Below are positions 20,604 to 27,776 of a stretch of 64,000 nucleotides of DNA, piece after piece; position 1 is the stretch's first letter, and every line of letters starts with the position of its first letter. The DNA is taken from assembly GCF_029868385.1 (NCBI RefSeq), contig NZ_JARWNX010000061.1, positions 211,816-275,815 on the forward strand, read 5' to 3'. Both the position numbers and the translations under genes were made by a program. The DNA is from Nocardia cyriacigeorgica (GTDB lineage: Bacteria > Actinomycetota > Actinomycetes > Mycobacteriales > Mycobacteriaceae). Below the pieces are notes generated by a model. That model had not been told where the DNA came from and ran no database searches. It was given only the letters and a program-made list of their open reading frames with translations.

Positions 20604-22865
20604 TCAGGACGCGACCGGAAGCTTGTGCGCCGCTGAGGAATCCGCTGTGTTCCCGGCACTGCCCAGCACCGCCGTCGGGCGCAGATCCAGACGACGCAGC
20701 AGCTGGGCGTTGATCGCGACCACCACCGTCGACGCCGACATGAGCAGCGCACCCACCTCCATCGGCAGGGTGAATCCCCACGGCGCGAGCACACCGGCGG
20801 CCAGCGGTACCGAGATCAGGTTGTATCCGGCTGCCCAGCTGAGGTTTTGGATCATCTTGCGGTAGGTGGCGCGCGAGAGTGCCATCACCGACAGCACCGA
20901 GCGTGGATCGTCACCGGCCAGCACCACACCGGCCGAGGCGATGGCGACGTCGGTGCCCGCGCCGATGGCCAGACCCACATCGGCCTGGGCGAGGGCGGGT
21001 GCGTCGTTGACGCCGTCGCCGACCATGGCGACGGTCCGTCCCGCCGATTGCAGTGCCTGGACCTTCGCGCCCTTGTCCTGTGGGAGGACACCGGCGAAGA
21101 CCTCGTCGATCCCGAGCCGCCGCGCGACCGAATGCGCGACGGGAGCGGCGTCGCCGGTGATCATGGCGACGTGCACGCCGCGCTCGTGGAGCGCGTCGAC
21201 GGCCTGCCGGGATTCGGGGCGGATCTCGTCGGCGAGGGCGAGGGCGCCGACCACCGCGCCGTCGCGGATCACATGCAGCACCGTGGCGCCCTGCGCCGCC
21301 CAGGCGGCGGATTCGGGGAGTTCCGGTAGCCCGTGCTCGTCCAGCATGCCGGGACCGCCGACGCTGACCGTCGAGCCGTCGACGCGTGCGGTCACGCCGA
21401 CACCGTTGCGTGCCGTGAAATCCGTCGCGGCCGCCACGGCGGTCCCGCGCTGTTCGGCGGCGCCGACGATGGCGCGCCCGAGTGGGTGTTCGCTGTCGCC
21501 TTCGACCGCCGCCGCCACAGCGATCACCTGGTTCGCGTCGTATCCGGAGGTGCCCGCGGCGTCGATCACCGCGGGCTCGCCCTTGGTCAGGGTGCCCGTC
21601 TTGTCGAACAGCACGGCGTCGACGGTGCGCATGGCTTCCAGCGAGCGACGATCGGTGATCAACACCCCCGCCTCGGCCGCGCGTTCGGTCGCAATGGACA
21701 CGACCAACGGGATGGCCAGTCCGAGCGCGTGCGGGCAGGCGATGACCAGCACGGTGATGGTGCGGGTGACGGCGGCGTCCGGTTCGCCGAGGGCGAGCCA
21801 GACCGTCGCGGTGATCGCGGCGGCGCCCGCCGCGAACCAGAACAGCCAGCCCGCCGCGCGATCGGCGAGCACCTGTGCGCGTGAGGTGGAGTTCTGCGCT
21901 TCGCTGACCAGCCGCTGGATTCCGGCCAGCGCGGTGTCGGCGCCGACGGCCGTGACGCGCACCCGCAGCGCGGAATCGGTGGTGACGGTGCCCGCGACCA
22001 CCCGATCGCCCGGCGCGCGCCGCACCGCGACGGATTCACCGGTGATCATGGATTCGTCCACATCGGCCGCACCGGATTCGACGACACCATCGGCGGGCAC
22101 CCGTCCGCCGGGTCGCACGACCACGAGATCACCTTCGGCCAGCTCGGTGACCGCGACGGTGCTGATCGCGTCGCCCTCGACCCGCTCGGCCTCGTCGGGC
22201 AGCAGCGCGGCCAGCGATTCCAGCGCGCTCGACGCCTGCCCCAGCGACCGCATCTCGATCCAATGCCCGAGCAGCATGATCACGATGAGCAGCGCCAGCT
22301 CCCACCAGAAGTCCAGCTCATGCGACAGGATGCCGAGCACCGCACCCCACGACGCCAGAAACGCGACCGTGATGGCCAGCGCGATCAACAGCATCATTCC
22401 CGGCTGCCTGGCCCGGATCTCACCGACCGCACCGGTCAGGAACGGCCGCCCACCCCAGACGTACATGACCGTCCCCAGCACCGGCGAAATCCAAGTGATC
22501 GGCCCGCTGTGCGGCAGCTCGTATCCGATCAGGTCCGCGAACATGGCATTGGCCGCGACCACCGGCACCGCCAGGACCAGCATGATCCAGAACAGGCGCC
22601 GGAACTGGGCCACGTGATCACCGTGTCCGGCGTGCTCTGCGTGCCCCGCATGATCACCGTGCGCTGCGTGCCCGGCGTGCCCGGCGTGATCACCGTGCCC
22701 CGCTTGACCGGCATGTCCTACATGCCCGCCGGGCCCTGCGTGACCAGCATGTCCTGCATGATCACCGGGCCCTGCGTGACCACCCTGACCAGCATGACCG
22801 GCAGCGTGACCGACGTGGTCGTGTTCGGCGTGATGGTCCTGATGCGATCCGCGCTCGGAGCCCAT
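20604..22865 (-). CDS. CopB-type copper-translocating P1B ATPase with His-rich N-terminus
   Basis: About 753 residues. The cytosolic N-terminus (residues 8-84) is a Gly/Ala/His low-complexity region; from residue 24 nearly every third residue is His in the same phase, with occasional Gln or Pro. The transmembrane metal motif is CPH (VIACPHALGLA), diagnostic of the CopB/P1B-3-like group that exports Cu or Ag. Actuator TGES (ITGESVAV), phosphorylation site DKTGTLTKGE, HP motif (SEHPLGRAI) and GDGVNDAPAL are all present. There is no CxxC metal-binding domain. The start is taken as ATG 22865; the ribosome site is weak. A CsoR-like half-palindrome lies 11 bp upstream. It is convergent with the efflux gene. 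Confidence 0.92.
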   Translation of the reverse strand: MGSERGSHQDHHAEHDHVGHAAGHAGQGGHAGPGDHAGHAGHAGPGGHVGHAGQAGHGDHAGHAGHAAHGDHAGHAEHAGHGDHVAQFRRLFWIMLVLAVPVVAANAMFADLIGYELPHSGPITWISPVLGTVMYVWGGRPFLTGAVGEIRARQPGMMLLIALAITVAFLASWGAVLGILSHELDFWWELALLIVIMLLGHWIEMRSLGQASSALESLAALLPDEAERVEGDAISTVAVTELAEGDLVVVRPGGRVPADGVVESGAADVDESMITGESVAVRRAPGDRVVAGTVTTDSALRVRVTAVGADTALAGIQRLVSEAQNSTSRAQVLADRAAGWLFWFAAGAAAITATVWLALGEPDAAVTRTITVLVIACPHALGLAIPLVVSIATERAAEAGVLITDRRSLEAMRTVDAVLFDKTGTLTKGEPAVIDAAGTSGYDANQVIAVAAAVEGDSEHPLGRAIVGAAEQRGTAVAAATDFTARNGVGVTARVDGSTVSVGGPGMLDEHGLPELPESAAWAAQGATVLHVIRDGAVVGALALADEIRPESRQAVDALHERGVHVAMITGDAAPVAHSVARRLGIDEVFAGVLPQDKGAKVQALQSAGRTVAMVGDGVNDAPALAQADVGLAIGAGTDVAIASAGVVLAGDDPRSVLSVMALSRATYRKMIQNLSWAAGYNLISVPLAAGVLAPWGFTLPMEVGALLMSASTVVVAINAQLLRRLDLRPTAVLGSAGNTADSSAAHKLPVAS

Positions 22866-22875
22866 ACCCAGATGG

Positions 22876-22890
22876 TACCCATCCGGGGTA
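22876..22890 (-). promoter_or_regulatory. imperfect CsoR-like site before the P-type ATPase
   Basis: TACCC-ATCCG-GGGTA: the outer arms and total spacing equal those of the perfect operator at 14949-14965, with a diverged centre. It lies directly upstream of the ATPase start, overlapping a possible -10 (TAATAC on the minus strand, 22888-22893). A weaker, lower-affinity copper operator is the likely reading. Confidence 0.5.
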
Positions 22891-22952
22891 TTACGATCGC
22901 TCGCCTCGCTGACCGGTCGAAACACGAAGAGGCAATCAGACCGTTCCCGTCC

Positions 22953-22977
22953 GATTGACCGATGCGGCACCGGGTAC
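22953..22977 (+). promoter_or_regulatory. SigF-type promoter
   Basis: GATT (22953-22956), 15 bases, GGGTAC (22972-22977). This fits the SigF/SigB-group consensus of actinobacteria (GNTT-N14-16-GGGTA). The first downstream start codon is 10 bp after the -10 box, so the mRNA would have almost no leader. Confidence 0.75.
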
Positions 22978-22986
22978 GCGCCAACC

Positions 22987-23103
22987 ATGGAACTACTCGT
23001 GATCATCGCAATCCCAGTGCTGGTCGCGGCGGTCATCATCTACCGCAAGGCGACCGGAAAACGTCCGAACGCACCGCTGACACCGGACAACGACGGTGAG
23101 TAG
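22987..23103 (+). CDS. 38-residue single-pass membrane peptide
   Basis: Very small frame: MELLVIIAIPVLVAAVIIY followed by a basic, polar tail (RKATGKRP...). One predicted transmembrane helix at residues 2-19 with a positive inside end. It lies immediately behind a SigF-type promoter and just before the DUF6480 gene, so it is probably the first cistron of a stress operon. It has no clear Shine-Dalgarno, consistent with near-leaderless translation. Function unknown; supported by position and composition only. Confidence 0.5.
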   Translation: MELLVIIAIPVLVAAVIIYRKATGKRPNAPLTPDNDGE

Positions 23104-23110
23104 GCCTGCC

Positions 23111-23341
23111 ATGACATCTATGGATCCCGATCCGTCCCGCATTCCCGATCTCGAACCGGGCGGCGGTGTAGCACCGGGCGCCACGCCGCCCGATACCGCC
23201 CAGACCTCCGGGCTGTCGGCGCCGGAACCCGACACCCGCCACCATTTCCCGCTCACCGGCGTCGCCGCAATCGTCGTGACCGCGCTCGTCGTCGGCCTGT
23301 TCATCGTGGTGGCGGTGGTGCTGCTGATCTCGCTCGGATAG
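23111..23341 (+). CDS. DUF6480-like small membrane protein
   Basis: About 76 residues: a polar N-terminus with the characteristic PDLEPGGGVAPGATPP and SGLSAPEP motifs, then one C-terminal transmembrane helix (AAIVVTALVVGLFIVVAVVLL). This organisation matches the DUF6480 family, found widely in actinobacteria, often under stress sigma factors. ATG 23111 is taken as start; ATG 23120 or GTG 23096 are possible. Likely co-transcribed with the preceding 38-residue peptide from the 22953 promoter. Role unknown. Confidence 0.72.
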   Translation: MTSMDPDPSRIPDLEPGGGVAPGATPPDTAQTSGLSAPEPDTRHHFPLTGVAAIVVTALVVGLFIVVAVVLLISLG

Positions 23342-23395
23342 CCGGGCACCGACAGCGCGCACACGACCACATCGGCACGATCAGGAGGAGGCAGT

Positions 23396-24361
23396 ATGCA
23401 GATCGGCTACAAGCTGGCGGCGGAATCGTTCGGCCCGAACGAGCTGATCCGCCAAGCCGTCCGCGCCGAGGCCGCGGGCTTCGATTTCGTGGAGATGAGC
23501 GACCACTTCCATCCGTGGCTGGACAACCAGGGCCACTCCTGTTTCGCCTGGACCGCGCTGGGCGCCATCGCGGCCCGCACCGACCGGATCGGGATCGCCA
23601 CCGGTGTCACCTGCCCGATCCTGCGCTATCACCCGGCGATCGTGGCGCAGGCCGCGGCGACCCTCGCGCTGATCTCGGACGGACGATTCACCCTCGGCGT
23701 CGGCTCCGGTGAACGGCTCAACGAGCATGTCGTCGGCCGCGAGTTCCCGCCGATCGCGGTGCGGCAGGCGATGTTGCGGGAGGCGCTGGAGATCATCCGG
23801 TTGCTGTGGTGCGGCGGGTACCGGTCCTATGACGGCAGATATCTGTCGGTATCGGACGCCCGGGTGTTCGACCTGCCCGAGAACCCACCGCCCATCGCGG
23901 TTGCCGCCGGAGGTCGCGAGGCAGCGCGGATCGCCGGTGAACTCGGCGATGGACTGTTCGCCACCGGGCCCGAAGCGCGACTGGTCGACGACTATCGCGC
24001 CGCGGGCGGCACCGGACCGCGCTACGCCGAGGTCGGCATGGCATGGGCGCCCGATGAGCAGACCGCCGCCGAAGCCGCGCACGAGACCACCCGTTGGGCG
24101 GTGACCGGATGGAAGGTGATGAGCGAGCTGCCGAATCCGGTGAACTTCGCCGCGGCCACCACCACCGTGCGCGTCGACGACATCCGCGCGGCCATGGCCT
24201 GCGGCCCCGACCCCGCCCGTTATCTGGCCACCGCCCAGGACTACGTGGACGCGGGCTACGACCATCTCGTGATGCAGAACGCCGGGCCCGACCCCGACGG
24301 ATTTCTCGACTTCTACCAGCGTGAACTCGATAAACCGATGCGTGAACTCGTCGCGAAGTGA
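23396..24361 (+). CDS. F420-dependent LLM-class oxidoreductase (FGD-like, TIGR03557 type)
   Basis: A 321-residue TIM-barrel enzyme of the luciferase-like family that uses coenzyme F420. The opening IGYKLAAESFGPNELI and the motifs EMSDHFHPWLDNQGHS, GIATGVTCPILRYHPA and SDGRFTLGVGSGERLNEHV match the F420-dependent glucose-6-phosphate dehydrogenase-like subgroup. Later PPPIAVAAGGREAARIAGELGDG is also typical. The true substrate is unknown, as most members of this subgroup are not glucose-6-phosphate dehydrogenases. AGGAGGAGG lies just before the ATG. It may be the third cistron behind the 22953 stress promoter (54 bp after the DUF6480 stop). Confidence 0.88.
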   Translation: MQIGYKLAAESFGPNELIRQAVRAEAAGFDFVEMSDHFHPWLDNQGHSCFAWTALGAIAARTDRIGIATGVTCPILRYHPAIVAQAAATLALISDGRFTLGVGSGERLNEHVVGREFPPIAVRQAMLREALEIIRLLWCGGYRSYDGRYLSVSDARVFDLPENPPPIAVAAGGREAARIAGELGDGLFATGPEARLVDDYRAAGGTGPRYAEVGMAWAPDEQTAAEAAHETTRWAVTGWKVMSELPNPVNFAAATTTVRVDDIRAAMACGPDPARYLATAQDYVDAGYDHLVMQNAGPDPDGFLDFYQRELDKPMRELVAK

Positions 24362-24380
24362 TCCGGTCGTCCGAACCGCT

Positions 24381-24405
24381 GATTGCGTACGCGCGCGCCG
24401 GGTAT
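24381..24405 (+). promoter_or_regulatory. SigF-type promoter
   Basis: GATT (24381-24384), 15 bases, GGGTAT (24400-24405). The start codon of the downstream stress-protein gene is 26 bp away, behind a GGAGG at 24420-24424. Same spacing as the other four sites in this island. Confidence 0.75.
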
Positions 24406-24430
24406 ACGTCCCGCAGACAGGAGGTGTGTC

Positions 24431-24757
24431 ATGCCGAAGGAATGGACCGACAAACAGGAACGGCAGTACGAACACATCAAGGATTCGGCCGAGGACCGCG
24501 GTGCGGGCACCAAACGGGCGAAGGAAATCGCCGCGCGCACCGTCAACAAGAATCGCGCCCAGTCGGGCCAGTCCAAGACCGCGAGCCGCTCATCCACCCA
24601 TGACGTCTCACCACAGCATCGCGGCGGTAAGCGCTCGCACAGCGGATCGCAGGGCCCCACCCGTGACCAGCTGTACAACGAAGCACGTCAGCGCAATATC
24701 GAGGGCCGCTCGAAGATGAACAAGGCGCAGCTGGCCCGAGCGCTCGGCCGGTCGTAG
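24431..24757 (+). CDS. basic 'plasmid stabilization'-type stress protein with Rho-N-like C-terminus
   Basis: A 108-residue basic protein. The N-terminal half (MPKEWTDKQERQYEHIKDSA...EIAARTVNKNRAQSGQSKTASRSS) is typical of a widespread actinobacterial family often labelled plasmid stabilization protein, without proof of that role. The C-terminal 35 residues (TRDQLYNEARQRNIEGRSKMNKAQLARALG) form a SAP/Rho-N-like helix-extended-helix, a probable nucleic-acid-binding motif. ATG 24431 with GGAGGTG upstream. Its own SigF-type promoter makes a stress function more likely than plasmid partition; the gene is chromosomal here. Confidence 0.82.
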   Translation: MPKEWTDKQERQYEHIKDSAEDRGAGTKRAKEIAARTVNKNRAQSGQSKTASRSSTHDVSPQHRGGKRSHSGSQGPTRDQLYNEARQRNIEGRSKMNKAQLARALGRS

Positions 24758-24762
24758 CTCCG

Positions 24763-24963
24763 ATGAGCGCCACCGACCAGCTTGCCCATCCGGATCGCCC
24801 GCTCGAACCCGATCCGGTGCCACCACCACCGCCGCCGCATCCGGTGCCGGAACCGGAGCCGGTGCCGCCTGCTCCGCAGCCGGGTGATCCGCCCACCCCG
24901 CCGATTCCGCCACCACCGGACCCTGGTCCGACACCGGACCCGATACCACCGACGCCGGTCTGA
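24763..24963 (+). CDS. short proline-rich hypothetical protein
   Basis: A 66-residue frame starting five bases after the previous stop. About half the residues are Pro, in runs alternating with Glu, Asp and Val; there are no hydrophobic or globular features. It is probably co-transcribed from the 24381 promoter. Such short Pro-rich frames recur beside this stress family, but composition bias in GC-rich DNA can also produce them, so coding status is uncertain. It ends 15 bp before the convergent sigF stop. Confidence 0.5.
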   Translation: MSATDQLAHPDRPLEPDPVPPPPPPHPVPEPEPVPPAPQPGDPPTPPIPPPPDPGPTPDPIPPTPV

Positions 24964-24977
24964 GCCGGGGCGGTCCG

Positions 24978-25787
24978 TCAGTCGCCCATCGCCTGTTCCC
25001 GCAACCGGTCGAGGGTGCGGGACAGGATCCGTGACACGTGCATCTGCGAGACACCGAGCCGCTCGGCGATTTCGTGCTGGGTCAGAGAGTCGAAGAACCG
25101 CAGCCGGAGCATGAGCTGTTCCCGTTCGGGAAGTTCGGCGATATAGGGCTGCACGGCCAGATAGTCCTCGACGTAGCGGTAGGACGGTTCCTCGGCGCCG
25201 AGGGTTTCACTCACCGGCGCGTTCTCGGCGTCATCGCCGGTCACCGTGTCGATCGAGGAACTCTGATAGGCGTTGCCTGCGATCAACGCCTGGGTGATCT
25301 CGACCAGATCCACCTGAAGTTCGGCCGCCAGCTCCCTGGCTCTCGGCATCCGGCCCAACCGCTGCACCAGCTTGTCGGTGGCGGGCCCGATGCCGCGCTG
25401 GATCTCCTTGACCCGCCGCGGCACCCGCACCGACCAGGTGTTGTCCCGGAAATATCGGCGGACCTCCCCCATGATGGTCGGCACCGCGAACGACAGGAAC
25501 GAGGTCCCGCGCGTCACATCGAACCGGTCCACCGCGTGTAGTAGTCCCACCCGCGCCACTTGCAGCAGATCCTCGAACATTTCACCGCGCCCGGCGAATT
25601 TGCGGGCGATGTGTTCGGCGAGCGGTAGACAGCGGTCGATCACCTCCGCGCGCATCGCGGTGCGGCGCGGATCGCTGTCGGGCAGGGACGCGAGTTTCTC
25701 CAGCAACGGCTCGATGTGGTCGTAGCTGTCCTGGCCCGGCGGGCGGCGCGCGGGTCGTGAATACGCCCGCGACCGCTCAGCTGCCAT
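24978..25787 (-). CDS. sigF: SigF/SigB-group RNA polymerase sigma factor
   Basis: Group 3 sigma-70 factor of 269 residues controlling general stress genes. Region 2 is seen in RKFAGRGEMFEDLLQVARVGLLHAVDRFD and SFLSFAVPTIMGEVRRYFRD, region 3 in VRVPRRVKEIQRGI onward, and region 4 as the helix-turn-helix LTQHEIAERLGVSQMHVSRIL. Its start overlaps the end of the anti-sigma gene by 11 bp, so the two are translationally coupled, as in Mycobacterium usfX-sigF and Bacillus rsbW-sigB. The operon is headed by a promoter of the very type this factor should recognise, implying autoregulation. Genome duplicates are common, so exact orthology to Mtb SigF is not claimed. Confidence 0.93.
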   Translation of the reverse strand: MAAERSRAYSRPARRPPGQDSYDHIEPLLEKLASLPDSDPRRTAMRAEVIDRCLPLAEHIARKFAGRGEMFEDLLQVARVGLLHAVDRFDVTRGTSFLSFAVPTIMGEVRRYFRDNTWSVRVPRRVKEIQRGIGPATDKLVQRLGRMPRARELAAELQVDLVEITQALIAGNAYQSSSIDTVTGDDAENAPVSETLGAEEPSYRYVEDYLAVQPYIAELPEREQLMLRLRFFDSLTQHEIAERLGVSQMHVSRILSRTLDRLREQAMGD

Positions 25788-26244
25788 CAGGTCTGCCGTT
25801 TCCGTCGGGACTGCCCCTGCCGTCGGAACCGCCGCGCACCCAGGTGAACCGGGCCGTGGTCGGGTATCCGCCCGCGACGTCGTCGAAGGGCCGCTGCTCG
25901 GTCGCGATGGATTCGGTCAGGGTGCGCACGATATGCCAACCGAAGCTGTGCCGGTCACCGACCGATTCGGTCGCCGCGATCGACGATACGGCGACACTCA
26001 TGCGGTCGTCCCCATAGGTGAACTCGCAGGTCAGTTCCGATCCGGGTACCGCGTCCAGGATCAGCGAGGTCGCCACCTCGTCGAGCGCGAGCCGGATATC
26101 GGTGACCTCGTCGAGTGCGAAGTCGGCGATCAACGACACCGTTTCGGCCAGCGCCCGCAACATCAGCAACTGTTCGAGCTGCGCGGGTAACCGGACTCCC
26201 ACCGTCGTAGTGCCTGTGGCTGTGCGGGATATGTGCTCGGTCAT
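25777..26244 (-). CDS. anti-sigma factor, RsbW/UsfX-type GHKL kinase-like
   Basis: About 155 residues with a histidine-kinase-like ATPase fold. The helix with the N-box equivalent is DIRLALDEVATSLILDA (canonical Asn replaced in this LDEVAT stretch, as in UsfX-like proteins), and later GWHIVRTLTESIA corresponds to the C-terminal ATP-lid region. Homologs bind and silence the sigma factor and are released when a STAS antagonist binds. ATG 26244 with GAGGTGG upstream is preferred over longer in-frame starts, because the upstream extension would include the promoter. The gene ends inside the sigF start, giving 1:1 coupled synthesis. Confidence 0.85.
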   Translation of the reverse strand: MTEHISRTATGTTTVGVRLPAQLEQLLMLRALAETVSLIADFALDEVTDIRLALDEVATSLILDAVPGSELTCEFTYGDDRMSVAVSSIAATESVGDRHSFGWHIVRTLTESIATEQRPFDDVAGGYPTTARFTWVRGGSDGRGSPDGNGRPDGS

Positions 26245-26287
26245 GCCCACCACCTCGGTCCGCCCTGATCCGGTGTCATCTGCTCGC

Positions 26288-26312
26288 GTACCCGGCCCGG
26301 CCCGCGCGAAAC
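26288..26312 (-). promoter_or_regulatory. SigF-type promoter of the anti-sigma/sigF operon
   Basis: On the minus strand GTTT (26312-26309), 15 bases, GGGTAC (26293-26288). It lies 44 bp upstream of the anti-sigma start. The identity of the box with those of nearby stress genes indicates a positive autoregulatory loop. Confidence 0.77.
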
Positions 26313-26382
26313 GCCGGAGACGGTGTCGAGCGCGGGCTCGTCGACGCAGACCGACCGGCACCGGTGACGGCTCGCCGCGCGG

Positions 26383-26793
26383 TCAGGTGTCGAGGGCCTC
26401 CCGCAGGGTCGGATAGTGCTGGAACAGTGGCCGCACACCGGCCACCTCGAGTACTCGTTCGACGTCTTTTCGTCCGCTCACCAGGCGCAGATCACGTCCG
26501 CGTGCGGCCGCATCGACCTTCGCGGAGGCGAGCAGCGTGGCGGACCGGATACTCAGGAACGTGGCCGCGCGCAGATCGAGCACGACGATCGGCCGGTCGG
26601 TGTGCAGGCATTTGCGCACCAGATCGTAGAAATCGTCGTACAGCGCGGCGTCGAGTTCACCCTCGACCCGAGCGACAGCGCAGCCACCGTGCACGCCGTC
26701 CTGCCAACTCAACCGCCGGATATCGCAGCCGTGCTGCGGCCTCGCCAGCCGATGCAGCTGTTCGGCGATCTGATGTTCGGTCACCAATGACAT
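26383..26793 (-). CDS. STAS-domain anti-sigma factor antagonist
   Basis: A 136-residue protein with a STAS domain (VARVEGELDAALYDDFYDLV, IVVLDLRAATFLSIRSATLL, RDLRLVSGRKDVERVLEVAGV). The serine in LSIRSA aligns with the usual phosphorylation site of RsbV/SpoIIAA proteins. An N-terminal ~35-residue extension carries a histidine and cysteine. It would bind the anti-sigma factor and free SigF. AGGAGG lies ideally before ATG 26793, deciding the start against longer frames. It is 138 bp upstream of the anti-sigma gene, separated by the SigF-type promoter, so transcription may be independent. Confidence 0.88.
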   Translation of the reverse strand: MSLVTEHQIAEQLHRLARPQHGCDIRRLSWQDGVHGGCAVARVEGELDAALYDDFYDLVRKCLHTDRPIVVLDLRAATFLSIRSATLLASAKVDAAARGRDLRLVSGRKDVERVLEVAGVRPLFQHYPTLREALDT

Positions 26794-27010
26794 CGAATCC
26801 TCCTGTGGGACAGGGGCTTCCGATCGGTTTCCGTGCTGTGGAGCAGCGGCCGGAACGAGGGACTCGGGAGACGATGTGCACAGTCGCCCCACGTCGGCGT
26901 TCCAGCTGTGAAACATGGTCGGCCGGGTCTCGACCTGGCACTATTCTGGCACGCGAACCGCACCCTGTCACCAGCTCGGGCCAGAACCCGAGGTGACCAC
27001 GACGCACGAG

Positions 27011-27044
27011 AGCGGTTGCCGGGCGCGATGCCGCGGCAACCGCT
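27011..27044 (-). terminator. hairpin terminator downstream of csbD
   Basis: Inverted repeat AGCGGTTGCCG (27011-27021) and CGGCAACCGCT (27034-27044), loop of 12. It lies 22 bp beyond the csbD stop and upstream of the STAS gene, so it insulates the two. Confidence 0.6.
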
Positions 27045-27065
27045 GTCGGTTACCACCGATTCGGG

Positions 27066-27317
27066 TCAGCGGGCCTCATCGCTTTGATGCGACTTCTGCC
27101 GCGCCTCGTCGAGATCGGCTTCACGGCGCTGCTTTTCGGCTTCGGCTTCCTTCTTCGCGGCTTCGCGCTGGGAGTCGGCCTTGTTCTGCTGTGCGCGGCC
27201 TTCGTCGCGCAGCTCATCGTTGCCGAGTACGGTTCCGGCGGTCTCCTTGACTCGGCCCTTCACGCCCTCGACAACGCCTTCGACGCCCTCGCGGGGACCG
27301 CTTGTGGACTCCGACAC
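27066..27317 (-). CDS. CsbD-family general stress protein
   Basis: About 83 residues, almost entirely charged helix: VKGRVKETAGTVLGNDELRDEGRAQQNKADSQREAAKKEAEAEK in short steps. The GxxKETAGxxxGNxxLxxEG signature is that of CsbD, a classic SigB-regulated stress protein in Bacillus. GTG 27317 is chosen because GGAGGTGA sits five bases before it; a GTG three codons upstream would overlap this site. Its promoter matches the SigF consensus. The molecular function of the family is not known. Confidence 0.87.
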   Translation of the reverse strand: MSESTSGPREGVEGVVEGVKGRVKETAGTVLGNDELRDEGRAQQNKADSQREAAKKEAEAEKQRREADLDEARQKSHQSDEAR

Positions 27318-27361
27318 GATAGTCACCTCCGTGTGATCGGTTCCTGCTGGACAGTCGCCGC

Positions 27362-27386
27362 ATACCCGGTCTCGGTGGTCTCAATC
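27362..27386 (-). promoter_or_regulatory. SigF-type promoter of csbD
   Basis: On the minus strand GATT (27386-27383), 15 bases, GGGTAT (27367-27362). The csbD start is 45 bp downstream. It is arranged back to back with a plus-strand promoter of the same class at 27411-27435. Confidence 0.77.
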
Positions 27387-27410
27387 GGAACCGGCACCAC
27401 GGTCTCGATG

Positions 27411-27435
27411 GTTTACCGGTGGGCACGCCGGGTAG
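27411..27435 (+). promoter_or_regulatory. SigF-type promoter of the zinc-ribbon gene
   Basis: GTTT (27411-27414), 15 bases, GGGTAG (27430-27435), the mycobacterial SigF form. The next gene begins 99 bp downstream, leaving an unusually long leader. Confidence 0.65.
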
Positions 27436-27534
27436 CGCCACCGTGACGGCGCACCCACCGCCGTCGTCACCCACGATCAAAACCGCCCGTGACGTGCGGA
27501 CCATGCCCATCGAACAGGAAGAGGGCTGATCACC

Positions 27535-27768
27535 ATGGCGATCTGCGATACCTGCGGCAACGATTACGACAAGACCTTCACCGTCAGCAGGAACGGCAGC
27601 TCGTGGACGTTCGACAGCTTCGAATGCGCCGTGAGCGAACTCGCACCGACCTGCGCTCATTGCGGGTGCCGGGTGCTCGGCCATGGCGTCGAAGCCGCCG
27701 AGCAGACGTTCTGCTGTGCGCATTGCGCGCGCCGCGCCGGTCACGAATCACTCGTCGACCACGCCTGA
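27535..27768 (+). CDS. Cys-rich zinc-ribbon small protein
   Basis: A 77-residue protein with nine cysteines in knuckle-like pairs: CDTCGNDYDKTF at the start, then FECAVSELAPTCAHCGCRVLGHG, and FCCAHCARRAGH. It resembles small treble-clef or metallothionein-like zinc proteins common in actinobacteria. The pattern YDKTF...W.FDSFECA is typical of that group. There is no signal peptide. Behind a SigF-type promoter it is probably part of the stress response, perhaps in zinc storage or redox sensing; this is inference. It ends nine bases before the convergent decarboxylase gene. Confidence 0.78.
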   Translation: MAICDTCGNDYDKTFTVSRNGSSWTFDSFECAVSELAPTCAHCGCRVLGHGVEAAEQTFCCAHCARRAGHESLVDHA

Positions 27769-27776
27769 GGCCCGGT

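Noticed and set aside
22615..22865. Short tandem DNA repeats (GATCACCGTG/GCGTGCCCGGC-like) as a mobile or regulatory repeat
   Set aside because: They are the coding sequence of the His-rich N-terminus of the P-type ATPase.
27327..27534. Minus-strand frame with VGDDGGGCAVTVALP resembling the end of an ATPase (anti-sigma) domain
   Set aside because: Too short, overlaps two back-to-back promoters, and lacks the rest of the domain. It could be a decayed fragment but the evidence is thin.
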